The translations under genes were made by a program, and so were the position numbers. Below, one piece after another: positions 1 through 12,112 of a stretch of 64,000 bases of DNA. Position 1 is the stretch's first letter; every line of letters starts with the position of its first letter. Source of the DNA: Volvox africanus (lineage: Eukaryota > Chlorophyta > Chlorophyceae > Chlamydomonadales > Volvocaceae); NCBI GenBank assembly GCA_030268105.1, contig BSDZ01000010.1, positions 4,068,001-4,132,000 of the forward strand, read 5' to 3'. The notes under the pieces were generated by a model. That model was not told the DNA's origin, did not search any database, and saw nothing but the letters and a program-made list of their open reading frames with translations.

Positions 1-3000
1 TGGCGTTGAGATGAGCCAGGGTCAGCTGATGCGGCAGCTCAAGAAGATGGAATTGCGCTTCAAGCAGCTCACGACGAACCAGGTGAGTGCGACGCCTCAG
101 CCAAACCGCGGGCGTGCAAGGGAACAAGAAATCCCATAGGACGTAAGGAAGACGGGGGGAGGGAAGGGAAAAGGAGGGGGTCACAACTGTGCACTGCTTT
201 ATGAAGGGTGGGCACCTACTGCGGGTGGGGTGACTTCTACTGAAAGGTTCGAGAAACGGCGCATGATGGGGAATATGATGCGGGGAATAGCTACTGTATC
301 CCAGCCTAATTCAAATGTACGGGTGGATGTGTTATTGCTGCACCAGATGCGGTCTGCGTGTATGCTGTGAACGACGAAAGTTAACATCCTACTAATTTGA
401 TCTCTACTCCAGTAGATAATCTGGTTAGGAAGTCGTTAGTCCCAATTGCATGGCTTTTCACTTGTTTCATTTCAAGCCCAGTTAAGTTAACCACCCACAG
501 CTAGTAACTTGATGTTCATTAATAAGTAGCTGATGGTCCAGTAACTGCGGGGCGGTGATGGCACTCGACTTTTAAGATGCCAGACTTGTCATGCACCGCA
601 CGATTAAATGTAATAGTGGGAAGTGTAGGAGCTGAATTAGCGACTCAAAAATCGCGCGATCTCACACCATCAGCCCCTAGGTCCATAAGCTTCCTTTTTC
701 CTGCCTTGCTCTACCACTTGCCAATCGTGGAGTAGGTGGGTAACAGCGAAACCCAAGGCACGCCCTGCCCTTGTGCTCTACAACCCCCAGATGGCTCGTC
801 TGACGGCGCTTCACAATCGCTACCACGAGGAACCCGACTGCCTCCTCATGATCGCCGCTCAGCTGCCTGGTGGCTGGACCAGCAAAGATGTCAAGAGGCT
901 GCTGGTCAAGCACGGTTTCACGAAGGGTGGGGCGGGGCGGGGCGGAACGCGTGAGAAAGTGGGCAAGACGGATAAACGAGACATGATACAGCTCTAGACG
1001 CCGCTGGTGGTGGGGAGGAGAGTAGAGCGGCAGGAATATTGGAATGCCTAGGCTACCAAACCGCATCTGTCCCTACCCTTGCCAGCACCACCCGACCACG
1101 TCGCCTCGCCTCTGCACGGCCCCCGCAGTCTGTCGGCGCCGCCGTCACGGTCACGGCAGCGACAGCGGTTCCAGCTCCGGCAGCGAAAGCGAAGACGACC
1201 TTGACGCGGCAGCACTAGACGAAGAGGAGCTGGCAGAGCTGTGGGAGGAGCACGGGGGCCAGCCAAATGCAGCTGAAAAGGTTTGTGTATGTGTAGTGTG
1301 TGTGGGGTGGGTGTAGGTGCTAAGGTATGTGGGCTACTGTTTGGGACAGGCGTGCTTCATGTTGCCAGCCAGCGGCCTGATGCCGTGAAGGGCGGGAAAC
1401 TGCACCTACCTACGGACTGAAGCCTTCACAACAACAATAAGAGCATTTGGGAAATCGTCGAGGGAGGAGGGGGGACGGGGCGCGAAAACAATAACGGCTG
1501 TGCTGTAACGGTTGCGTATTCGGGCCGTATGGTGGTCAGGTGTGATGTGTTGTCTCGTTGACGAGGGGGGATGAGGCCGGGGGAATTTCAAAAAGTAGAT
1601 GTTCTTGAGAAACCGGCGGAGAGACTGTCTCCGCCGGAGGGGGTCTATCGCGTCTGTGTAGGTGCCCATTCAAGAGCCGCTGGAACGGAAACGCAATGGA
1701 GTGCCGTACCCGTTGACGGCCCCTGACGGTCCACAGTACGTCGCGTCGTATCCGACTGACGTCCTTTTCAGGCAACTGTAGAAATATCTCTCGTTCGCAT
1801 TCCGCAGATTGCCGCGGCGCTGGTGACCCCCGCTCCCGCCAACGTGGTGGCCGCCAAGCTGCGCCAAATGGGCCTCCTGAAGCGAGGGGCGGATAAGGAA
1901 GCCAAGGGCAAAAAGCGCGGCGGCGGTAGGGAGGGAGGGGGCTTGGTGGACGTTGTAGCCCTCCGGCGGTTGCACGAGGAGCACAAGAACAGGCCTGACT
2001 ACCTCAATGTCATCGCGGCGCTGCTGCCCGGCGGCAAGACCGTAAAGCAGGTGCAGGAGGGCAAGAAGGGAAGGGGAGAGAGGACAATTTGGGTCGGGAT
2101 TCCAGCTAGGGCTAGGCCAGCAGCAGGGAGGGCTGCGGGGAGGACAAAAACTGGAATGCAGAGGATGGCTCGGTTGCGAAAGCTGTGTTGCTGTTCACTA
2201 TCCGTTGAACGGGGTAAAGCTCATAAACCCGCAACCGTAAGTACAGCATCAGCATCCGCATTAACGGAGCCCCTAACTGGTATGGCACTGATCTGGCATG
2301 TAAGGTGATCAGGGGATTCGCGCATGTCCAGCTCAGCTCTTGTCGTTTGCCAGCATGTCCTGTACTTCTCTTTTCTCCAAATGCAAATCCCTGGTCTATG
2401 GGTGCTGTAGTAACTTGCAAGTTGAGTGGCAAGTCAAGGCCTGCAGCACTCCGGGTGTAACTTTTGCGTCCTGGCTATCGGGCACGAGGCCAGGATGCCG
2501 GGCAGAGAAGGGAAGGGGCCTGCGGGGCAGGGACCCTCTAGGGGCTGCGGGCGTGTGTGTGTGTGTGTGTGTTTTCGTGGGTGGGGTTGGGAACGAGGAG
2601 GAGGGCGGGAGGGAACCGGTAACACCCCACCGCTTGTTGAGGTTCTACATCCAATTCTGCCTCATGTCGGACACAGCAAACGACATCCAGCCTGCCAGGG
2701 GACAGCAGGATGAGTATCATGTTCTTATGGAATGCTCAGCTTGTGAGAACATAAGGCAAGAGTTAAGCCAGACTGGGGACCTTCCGGAAGGGAACATGGC
2801 TGCGGTCATGCGCATGGGTAATCAGCGTAGACGGGCCAACAAGGCGCTTCATGAAATTCGTTGTGTGAGGGGGACTCACCCAGGGGCCCCCGGTCACCCA
2901 AAAGCTCAACCCTTCTGAGCATGAAGTGGATCCGGCGATGGATCCCGTTCTTCTATCACCTTCTGCCAAGTGCCAACCCACTCTCCCAACCCGAACCCAA

Positions 3001-4047
3001 GTATATGTTTTATTCCCCCATCCGGATGTCATTTGGTTGCTGTGTCCACCAGATGGGGCCCTGCAGGGACCCCAAACGGTTTCTTAGGTGGCAAAAAATC
3101 GTTAGTCCAAGTAAAACTTTAACCTTGCCATTCTTAAGCTTCAGCGCGTATCCGCAGTTGTAACTGCATGTAAATGTACGGAAGTGTGCACCGCCTCCTG
3201 TGTGATTTCCCTGTAAAAGCGGAGGTCACAACCTCGGTCCCATGTGACCGCATACCGGACTTGGGGTTGAGTTCCAGTAAGGAAAACGCACCGATTGATT
3301 GCCATTGCCACGATAACGATCAGGATACGGCTCCTTGCTTGCCTCTCCCCCCTCCAACATTACTCAAAGAGGCAACAAGGCCGATAGTTTACATAATTAC
3401 GGTTCCTCTACTTTTTTTACCCCTTGAATTCGTGGCCTTGGCGTACCTAATTTACTTCTCAGCTCGTATCCACTTTTCCTGCTTCGGACGACGTCAGCCG
3501 CCATCATCCTCCACCTGCGCGTGGTTAAGTCCTCGTTTATTCAGTATCGGCACGAGAATTCGCTTCAATCATGTCTCCCCCGGCCCCCCCCCCACACACA
3601 TACACAACTCCCTCGTCTCAGGTACAACGGCTGCTCCGAAGCCACAGGCTGCTTGACGACGATGCGACCCGGCGCAAGAAAACCCGGGATGCCGCTGAGC
3701 GAACTCGCTTGGTGGCCTTATACCAGCAGACGAGGGGCGAGCCAGACCAGCTTGCGGCCATTGCACGTATGATGCCAGACCTAGGGGGAGGGGCCAAGCA
3801 GGTGGCAAAGCTGCTGCGGAAACATGGGCTGACGGAGTGGCCCAGGAGGCGCAGCCGCCGCAACAGCAGCGGCGACGGAGAGGAGGAAGGGGCTTCAGCC
3901 GGGGACGTGGAGAACGGCGCGGCGCGGAAGGGCGGCAGCGGAAGGGCGGCTGCAAGGGGACAAGGGGGGGAGGGTGACATGGAGCACAATGGTACGTGAG
4001 TCTCTGCTGCCTGCTCTCAGGGCCGCGACGCCAGACGTCATGAGCAC

Positions 4048-4080
<33 letters not shown>

Positions 4081-7000
4081 GGGCCCAGCCTCGCCCGCGC
4101 CTCCTAAAGCCCTTCTCCTGCCATGTCGATACGTGATATAACAAAACCGGTGATGCATATTGAATATAAAACACATATTTAAATGCAAAAGTGTCGATGC
4201 ATTGAAGGAGCTGACTTTGACCTGCCATGAAAGGCGCCACAATAAATCTGAGACGGTAGTGGTTACCCGGGAGCTCTAGCGGGATTTTACTCGCTGACCT
4301 CCTCGGAGCACCTTTGCTGTCCTGTTGCACCCAACACCCGCAGGCTCGCGAGTCAAGGTGCGAGAGCCTGACTCTGAGCGGATCTTGCAAGCCCTGGCGG
4401 GTATCCAGGACGAGTACGACAACGACGGACGCTGGATGGATTCCCGGGCCGCCGCCGCCTGGGTGGCCAAGCAGCTTTCTGCCGCAGAGGCGCTTTGGGA
4501 GATGGCGGGGGGACCCAGCTCGGACTACTGCCTTGTGATGACGGGTGAGGAGGACGAGGACTTCTTCATGACGGAGTACTCGCAGGAGTGAGCGGGGATG
4601 CGGATCGGGAGGGAGAGATTTGGAGGGAGGGAGGGGCCGCCCCTTCCAGAAGGGGAAGGAGGGAACACGTGAAGCTGTATTGTATGCATCCTGGACATCA
4701 AGGTTGTAGAGAGCACAAGCTCTCGGCCCCCTGGCCAAGCCCCCAACCCCCCACTGTGCACGTCAGGGATTGGAACCTGGGTTTTAAACGGGGGGTAGAG
4801 GGGAACGTACAATACAACGAATCCTGGTGCTGATATTGGAGAACCGAGGACTAACCCTGAGGGAAGTAGGGAATGTACTTATTTTACCGCTGCTGTTGTG
4901 GGCTCAGTGAGCAGTAAGGTATATGGGATCCGGTGAGAGTGTGAGAGATATGGCTGCTGCCTGCATCCATGCATCTGTCCTCTTGTCAGTCTCTTGGAGG
5001 CCTGCGGGATCTGCAATGCCGCGGACGACTATTACAAGGTCCCTGCTACCAGCACCCCGGCTTGGAGGCAGCGGGTGCGCAAGGCGTTGGAAGCGGCTCT
5101 ATCGGGACTGGGGAGCGCGCGCGCGAAAGAACTGGCAGCGCAGCTGCGCCAGCGCCGGCAGGACGAACAGGAGGCAGAGCGACAGAACCGCGAGGCTCGG
5201 GAGGCGGCAGAGGCGAAGGCTGCCATGGCAACATCGCTGTTCGCCAAGACCAAGGGGCGCAAGTCTTTGGACGCAGCCGGGAAGGAAGCACCTGGACGGG
5301 GGTATGTCCGGGGCCGTGGTGGGCGGGGCCGCAACGGGCGAAGTTCTGCGACGGCTGAGGAGGACGAGGAGGCCGGAGCGGGATGGGGACGCTCACAGCA
5401 GCGGCGGCGGGGCCAGGGGCGGCTAAGCGGCGGCAAGGCGGCGCGTGAAGTCTCGGAGTCGTCGGAAAAGAAGGGTAGTGGCCGCTGGAAAAGTAGTGGA
5501 TCCGAAAGTGGATCCGAAAGTGGATCCCATGGCGGGACCTCGGTTGGGTCGGGCTCGGAGTCCGATGATCATCGTGCGGAGGCGTTGGTCATGCCCAACT
5601 ACGGAACCTTGGGGTCATCGCCATCATCATCATCATCATCCGACGATGACGACAACGAGGAGGGGGTGGACGGTGGAGATGATGGTGGTGGGTTGAAGAG
5701 CAACGGAAGAGAGCAGCGGCGCTGGGGTAGGAACAGCAGTCCTCGGAAAGGTGGGGCTTGCAAGGCCAAGTCGAGGGCAACTGAGACGGAGAAGGAGAAG
5801 CCCAGAGCGGACGCCGGTCAGCGCCATCGCTTGCCCGAGGCACTCAACGACAGCAGCAACAGCGACGGGGAAGGTGAGGAGCAAAAGTCGAAAGTTTGTA
5901 TTATGTGTCGTAACTTTATGCGAAAAGGAGGTGCTGGATGACGTCGATGGTGGGGGAGGCTGGGGCTAAGAGAAGTCCTCGAGTCCGTATTCACCCTGAA
6001 ATGCATCATTGGGTTCCGGCGTAGGGCGCTCTTTCGCATTTGTGAAAAAAATGGGGCGTCATCAGCGTCTAGTCCTCCTGTAGCCCAGCGCTTTGGAAGG
6101 GTCCCTGCCAACTACAGCAGTCTGGTTGTGGGCTAATTAGCTCTGACAGGCCAGCCAGACCTAATTAGGCTTAATTAGACTTAATCAGGCCTACTGATGA
6201 GCCCCTAATTAGCACAGCCAATAGGTGGCAGAGGGTGCTATGCTGCAGCTTAGGTCTGTAGGCGGGGAGATGCACAACGGTCTCAGGACGTGGTCAGGCC
6301 CGTGCCCTACGATGCACCCCCGGTGATGGCCTTCTTTTCCAGTCCCATGACCCATCCGTGTTCACCATGGTGCATCCATATATCGTAGGTCGGAGAGCCG
6401 CGAGTCAAAAGCGTACAGCAGGCACGGTCGCCACCGGACGCGAAGAGAGCAAGGGCGTGAAGCTTAAGAACGCAAGCGCTGCAGCCGCAGTGGGCCGTGC
6501 AGATAGCGATGATGGAGGGCGGGACGGGGAGACCGGGGCGGATGCAGATGCGATTGTGGACGCCCGGCGGTGCGCGCTGGCGGAGATCGCCCGGCGGCGG
6601 CATGAGCAGGCACGGCGGCTGCAGGAGCGAGTACGAGGTGAGCGCGGCACGGCCCATTGGTGTTGGCATTTCGGGTTGGTGGTAGGGGAGAGTGAGGGCA
6701 GACGGGATCTTCCGCGTCTATAGACAAGAATCATATGCATGCTTACATACCGCATACCGCATACACATGGTCTGTACGTGTACATGTACGTATATTAAGG
6801 GGGGTTACATCATGACACTGATAAACAAATGGTAGCTATCCGTGCCCGTTCTTTCCACCATACATGATCCATTACTTCCAAACTGCACTCATCATCATAT
6901 CATCAGCATCAGCATCAGCATAGCGTCACGTGTAGTGATTGTGTTTGCCGGAAGGGCCAACAACCTATCTGAGCGCGTACGGAGTGTGGGTCTTTTCTCC

Positions 7001-7516
7001 TCCTCAGCTTTCTTCTTCACTGTGAAACATCCGGGGACCGCATCCCTCCTCCTGTGACACCCAGGTACGCTCGTCCCCGCGGCGGCTCCATCGGTAGAGG
7101 AGCTCCAGGGGGGCAGTAGCGGCGACAGTGAGGAAGTCATCATGATGGAGAAAGATGGCATCCATGAGCCCTCAGCGGAATTCGCCAGGGCCAGTGTCGG
7201 GTGCGAGGAGCATAGCACTGGCAGCCGACGACGGCGCAGTGGCGACCCTGTGCAACGCCAGCTGGCGAGTGCAGCAGCGGTTATTGGTATCAAAGGCGCG
7301 CAAGAGGAGGAGGACTTAGGCGGTAAAAATGAGACGGGTGTCAGCGGGGTCAAGCGACGGCGGCTGTTAAGGGGTCAGGCTACCGCGGGTCTAGGGACTG
7401 GGAAAGAAAACGTCGTGGGGTTAGTGGTGGGAGGTGGGAAGGATGTCGGTGCCGCAGCATGGAACGGGTTGGATGAGGAGATGGTCGAACTTGAGGAAGG
7501 TTTGGAAGATTTTTGA
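1..7516 (+). CDS. Timeless/Tof1/Swi1-like replication fork protection protein, C-terminal part (gene runs off left edge)
   Basis: Nine exons can be chained with matching phases: 1-82, 791-950, 1129-1280, 1808-2050, 3622-3991, 4344-4587, 4990-5873, 6389-6637 and 7065-7516, giving about 944 visible residues and a stop at 7514-7516. Two regions match my memory of animal TIMELESS. One is a roughly 40-residue motif (L..L...Y..PD.L..IA..LPGG....V..LL..HGL). The other is a later block in exons 6-7 reading LLEACGI, then YYKVPA and RQRVRKAL, which parallels the human LLRKLGI/FWRIPA/LRRVAASL block. The first motif occurs four times here. Exon 7 onward is low-complexity, rich in Ser, Asp, Glu, Arg and Gly. 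Family members act in the nucleus at replication forks with a Tipin/Csm3 partner; that role is inferred from the family. The N-terminal part lies outside the window. Individual acidic/basic exons could be mis-bounded. Confidence 0.68.
794..3834 (+). repeat. Four-fold ~40-residue repeat encoded in Timeless-like exons 2-5
   Basis: The copies begin LTALHNRYHEEPD (exon 2), LAELWEEHGGQP (exons 3-4), LRRLHEEHKNRPDYL (exons 4-5) and LVALYQQTRGEPDQL (exon 5). Each ends with a K.V..LL..HGL-like helix. Copies 2 and 3 are each interrupted by an intron near the middle. The spliced copy 3 reads ...GGKTVKQ joined to VQRLLRSHRLL, which matches the intact copy 4 reading GGGAKQVAKLLRKHGL and so supports the splice prediction. 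Confidence 0.65.
4051..4080. repeat. (CAT)10 microsatellite in a Timeless-like intron
   Basis: Ten perfect CAT units lie inside the predicted intron between exons 5 and 6. A shorter run of the same triplets occurs in coding sequence around 5618-5640, where it encodes serines. Confidence 0.9.
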
Positions 7517-7891
7517 AGGGGAGGGGATCTGAGGGGGGGGAGAGGGGGAGGGAAATGACGATAGGGACCTTGTGATGTGGAGAAGGAAAGGAAAAGGTTG
7601 TCGGAGGAAGGAACGTAGCAACCTCATTCAGCAGGGCGGGCATAAAGAGTGGTGCAGATTTCCGGTCGGGTCTAATTCAGGAAGTTTGCGGGTATATTTA
7701 TGGCCTGAGCATAGATTGTTATGCTATTTACTTAGTAAAGTTTACGATATTGATGAGGCGTGCGCCTTTGCAACCATAGCTGTTTTTGCGGCGGTGCGCA
7801 CGGGATTCCTTCAACTTACGGTTTCAGGGTGGCCAATTGATACATGCAATGGAGGGATAGATAGCAGATAGCAGCACGAATTGTCAGGTGC

Positions 7892-7942
7892 TGTAAGGCA
7901 TTGTGTTGCCACTTTGACCGGTTGTTCTTGAGGTTGATGTAA
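7892..7942 (+). terminator. Candidate polyadenylation signals of the Timeless-like gene
   Basis: Two TGTAA motifs, at 7892-7896 and 7938-7942, lie about 380-425 nt after the stop codon. TGTAA is the usual volvocine poly(A) signal. Which one is used cannot be told from sequence. Confidence 0.4.
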
Positions 7943-9369
7943 CGGACTGGATGGACGTGAAGCGGGACTAGCACTCTGTCGATGAACTTTAGTCGGACCC
8001 TCTACGCGCACACAGACATTGATTGGCCGCCCATGTAAATAGAATAGCCTCCTCCGAAATCTTTCAGCGTTGCTGCTCCCAACCCCGCTCCCAACCACAT
8101 GCACGGTTTCGGTCTATCAGCAATCCTTGCTATAAGTTCCAAGAACCCCGACATCGTTGCTCTCACGACATCTCATCTCAACAAGTCGTTCCATTCCGCT
8201 TCGACGCACCCAGGTGCACCTCAGCGCGAGCCACAGAGCATGCATGTCTAAAAGCTTCAGATGACTGCGCAAGTCCCTTACCTCGAGTTGGAAGCTGTGA
8301 GATCGGGTATCAGAGATGCGCGTTGGCACGTTGGTATCGCCGGTTGCTGTAAAGCACCACAATTCGATACCCTGAAAAACACATCACGTTAAGCTACGTT
8401 AAGGACATTTGCACCGCCAAGATTTTCACACAGTGAGCTTCGCACGCCAACAGCATCGAGCAGCCTTCTCGCCCCGGCGCCTCGTAATTTTCCCAAAGCC
8501 CGTGCATGTCAATACGAATACTCAGATGTGGTGGAACGTCCACCCTACAAGCCGACATACATATCGACATACCCCAACAATCAACCTGCCCCTCACGCCG
8601 CACAAAGGACCCGGCTGGACACCAAAAGCCATATAAGAGAACACCAGACGAATTTACCTCAACGCGGACGCGGACGCGGACGCGTGGACGCGACGACCTC
8701 TCAACTAGTAAAGTCGAGCTGTTGGGTTCGTAGGCTATGAAACAATACGAAAGCGGCAACTACAAAACAGTGCATACAGAGTAAAGTTATTGGCTTAGAT
8801 ACTTGCAACCAGGCAATAACGTATGTAGGAAACAGGAGCGAGTCCAAGACATGCACGATCGAAGTACACAGACGCACGGCTCTAGGAAGCCGAACAGCAA
8901 GAGCACTATGCACAACACTATCCAGTTACCTCAGGATGGATGCCGCCGCAACCTAGACGTAAAGACTACTCTAACGTCAGAACGGGTCAGCTGTACAGGA
9001 AGCTCGTGAGCGCAGTAATCCGAAGTTGATGCGTTCATAAAAAGCTATACTTTTGACAGACTGTCGCAGTATTGCACAGACTGTGCGGCACAGTGCGCTC
9101 TCATCGCAGATTCCTGCTGGGCGAAATGCGGTACATCCGTGTACAGCCGTCGGTTTATCAACGGTCACGTCAGAAGGAGATTCACACCTTCACAGTTCGC
9201 AAAAAAGGGTCATGCTACGGCTAGGTTAGGTAATATATACGCATACGCAAGGCGCTCGCCATATTTCATGTGTTTGCGGTTTGCATTTCATGCCGCACGG
9301 CGGTGGTGTTAGTTCCTCCGCTTACCTTAGGGGATCACAAGTGCTGCAGACTGCAACCAGCAGCCCGCT
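7943..9369. other. Intergenic stretch with no recognised gene
   Basis: Open frames here are short, overlap on both strands and show no recognisable motif. The only structure seen is a short GC-rich hexamer-like run (repeated ACGCGG units) near 8660-8690. Confidence 0.6.
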
Positions 9370-9780
9370 GCCCGGTACGGCACACCACAGGTATTGAATT
9401 GATGCACGCAATTACATATACGTACGCAGATCATTCCCTCGGTCCAGTGTGGGTGTTTAATTTATGTACGCATGAACATACTCACAAAGAGGTCGTTCCC
9501 TCGTTTCACCCATTCCATCTCCCGCCTGGCGCTTCCCGGTACAGCACATTATTAAAATTTAAATCTTTGTGCGCATGTACAAACGCGCACGCAATTTATT
9601 TCCCTCGTTTCACCCCTCCCACAATCTCCCGACTGGCAGGCACCGCCCACTACGGCACACTAGGGGTAATCAATTGTTGTGCGAACGTACATATACACAC
9701 ACGCAGTTCGTTCCCTCGTATCACCCCTTCGATATCTTGCACGGCACTGCCTACACAGCACACTTTGGGGTAGGTCCTAA
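9370..9780. repeat. Diverged ~110-bp tandem repeat, about three to four units
   Basis: The phrase TTCCCTCG followed by a TTTCACCC or ATCACCCC block recurs near 9493, 9601 and 9711, with a weaker first copy near 9433. Each unit also carries a CGGCAC- or GTACAGCACA-type box and a run of GTAC/CGCAC steps. Unit spacing is about 105-110 bp. No coding function is apparent. Confidence 0.6.
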
Positions 9781-10128
9781 TTGTCAGCCACGCTGTCCCA
9801 CTGACCACAAACAGCGATGCTAAAACAAATCGTCACCAAATCCCAACAAACTTGACAGCGAAACAGACCGAAATGAAGGGAGAAATAAATAAGGCACATC
9901 TCACTTACGAAGGACATCAATCCACAGTTATTGATAAGATAACAGGCAAGCCAACACACGCAATTACGGGCAGGTTAGGGACTAACAGCATATAATAGGG
10001 CCCCAAACATTCCATCTTGATAGCAACAACCTAAAGCACCGCCTCCCGCCTGTTACCTCTCCTCCTGCCTCAAGGCAGTACATACGTACAGCACCTTCCA
10101 CCTGCTCATCTGTGTACCTGCGGTCCGC

Positions 10129-10133
10129 CTCCC
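10129..10133. repeat. Left target-site duplication CTCCC
   Basis: CTCCC directly precedes the left LTR, and the same five bases directly follow the right LTR at 12431-12435. Five bases is the usual Ty3 duplication length. Confidence 0.7.
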
Positions 10134-10535
10134 TGTAACAGAGGGGTCGCCTAGCTGTTAGGGATAGCTATATCAGCGAGCTCCGAGTCATTGTGCCGTA
10201 GGGCACGCGGCGTAAGGGTGACTCCTTATAGATTACATTATAGTAGTAATTACAAAGAAAGAAGAAGAAGTAGAAGTCTGTCTGTCTCAATAATCCAGGC
10301 GCCTTAAATAGCGCTGCCTGGTACAAAAAAGGGCCTTACGTCTATTCGAAACTGGTGCGCATTCTACAACTGACACCGTTGTACGAATGCTTGCACGCAA
10401 GTAGTCCCAAGTTCTATGCGTTAGATTTATAATAACTAATCTATTATTACGCAATTAAGTTTTTGCCATAAAAGCCAAATTACGACAAGTCAGTTTCGCT
10501 CTTTCTGGCGCTTCTGCGTCATTCGCCCTGTTACA
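10134..10535 (-). repeat. 3' LTR of the deleted Ty3 element
   Basis: This 402-bp repeat has perfect 8-bp inverted ends (TGTAACAG and CTGTTACA). Its part from about 10224 onward is repeated at 12113-12430 with a few substitutions and an 11-base insertion in the other copy. Confidence 0.85.
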
Positions 10536-10548
10536 CCATCCCCCCTCC
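10536..10548 (-). other. Polypurine tract
   Basis: On the minus strand the sequence GGAGGGGGGATGG lies directly before the 3' LTR. This is the expected position and composition of a plus-strand primer. Confidence 0.7.
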
Positions 10549-10562
10549 GCGAAGGGTTGCGT

Positions 10563-12087
10563 CCCCGCAACTCATACTCCAGCGAACTCCACGAAGTGGT
10601 AGGTAACAGGCGTGTTGAAACGACCAAGGGTCAAATTACGTTTGCGAAAACTGCGGCTGATGTGACCGACGGTAGCGGGCTCCCAGTTGGGGTGCTTGGC
10701 TAGCAGCTGTAGCGGGGTGGTGGGCTCAAAGCCCAGGACTAGCTTGAACGGAGTGAAGCCCATTGAAGCTTGGACGCTCGAGTTGTATGCGAACTCGAGT
10801 TGGGGTAGGAGATCACACCAGTTGGTGTGGTTGGCATCCACGTAGTGGCGGAGCATCTCCTCTAGGGTGCGGTTGGCTCGCTCTGTCTGGCCGTCCGTCT
10901 GCGGGTGGTGTGCAGTGGACATGTCAAGGCTTGTGCCAGACAGCTTGAACAAGGTTTGCCAGAATGTGCCTGTGAACTTGGGGTTACGGTCGGTTACATT
11001 GCTCTCTGGCTGACCGTAGAACAGGAACACCCAGTCGAAAGCGACCTCTGCTCGGCGCTCGGCTGTGATGTTCGTGTTGACAGGGGTGACGCGCATCATC
11101 TTGGAAAGCCGGCATACAAAGACGGCGATGGCGTCGTCGCCACGGTGCGATTTTGGCAGGTCCGGGATTAGATCCAGGGAAATGGACTGCCAGGGCCGCT
11201 CGGGGATGGGCAGTGGTTGAGATTTGCCCAGGGGGCGGCCGTGCCTGTGTTTGCACCGTTGGCACGAGGGGCAGGTGGTGGTGTACGTATCCACCGATGT
11301 ACAGGCGAGCCCGTAGGGCACCACGCGGCTCGTAGTACAGCAAGCTCTTGTATAGATTGAACGGGGGGTCCTCTTTGGAGTTCTTGATAGCTTGCTCCTT
11401 GAGGCGAGTGTAGGTCTCATCCTGTGTACCATCTCTGCGGATGGTGGTGGCCAGGTCGATGGCAGCCTTGGCCACAGAGACCGTCATGGGGTGGGCCCGC
11501 AGGTCCGGTCGTCGGCTGACTGCATCAGCCACGACATTGGTCTTGCCCGGCTTGTGCTCGATGACGTAGTTGAATTCTTCGAGATCCGCAAGCCAGCGCA
11601 CTTGGCGCCGGTTTAACCGGGGTTGCGTTTTGAACGCCGAGACTGCCGAGTTATCGGTCCAGATGGTCACCGGGTGAGGTCCCTTGAGGTGGTGCCACCA
11701 GACACGAAGGCAGTGGACAACCGCGAGCATTTCGCGGTCATGTGCAGGGTAGTTGCGCTCCGCCGGGGTGAGCTTCCGGCTCTCGTATGCAATCACTCTC
11801 TCGACGCCGTTTTGGACTTGGGACAGAACTCCACCTGTGGCGTAGTCTGAGGCGTCGGTGGTGAGCATGAAGGGCGCCGAGGTTGGGGTGTCCTTAAGCA
11901 CTTGGAAAGCTTTCTCACAGGACTTGTCCCACTTGGTGATGGCTTGGGCCACAGCTCGGTCCGGAAAAGCGTCGTCCGACATCCTGAATGGGCGGAGTTG
12001 CCTCACGTTGACGACCGACGCCAGAAGCTCCAGCCTCTGGGGTAGGCCTCTGGGGTAGGCCTCTGGGTTGGCCTCTGGGTTGGCCAC
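10563..12087 (-). pseudogene. Truncated Ty3 pol: RNase H and integrase
   Basis: From 12087 downward the protein has the end of the RT connection, then RNase H (TTDASDYATGGVL, ERNYPAHDREMLAVVHCL and WTDNSAVSAF motifs). The reading frame changes near 11.29 kb. The second frame carries the CPSCQRC half of the integrase zinc finger, followed by the core (LDLIPDLPKS, AHHPQTDGQTER). The histidine half of the HHCC finger appears to be deleted at the frame change. The typical core residue region around TDRNPKFT is present. Because of the frameshift and the missing RT, it cannot encode a functional polyprotein. Confidence 0.85.
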
Positions 12088-12111
12088 TGGGTTGGCCTCT
12101 GGGTTGGCCTT
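12044..12111. repeat. 12-bp tandem repeat at the Ty3 deletion junction
   Basis: About six units of GGCCTCTGGGTT, with small variants, lie between the remaining pol and the truncated 5' LTR. On the minus strand they encode Asn-Pro-Glu-Ala-like repeats. Their position suggests that they mark the deletion breakpoint. Confidence 0.8.
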
Positions 12112-12112
12112 A

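Noticed and set aside
3569..4738. 389-codon open frame on the minus strand
   Set aside because: It is antisense to Timeless-like exons 5 and 6 and the intervening intron, is low-complexity (runs of Asp, Pro, Arg), and has no motif.
6119..6215. Clustered CTAATTAG-like palindromes
   Set aside because: They are short, irregular AT-rich words inside a Timeless-like intron. No defined repeat or site could be argued.
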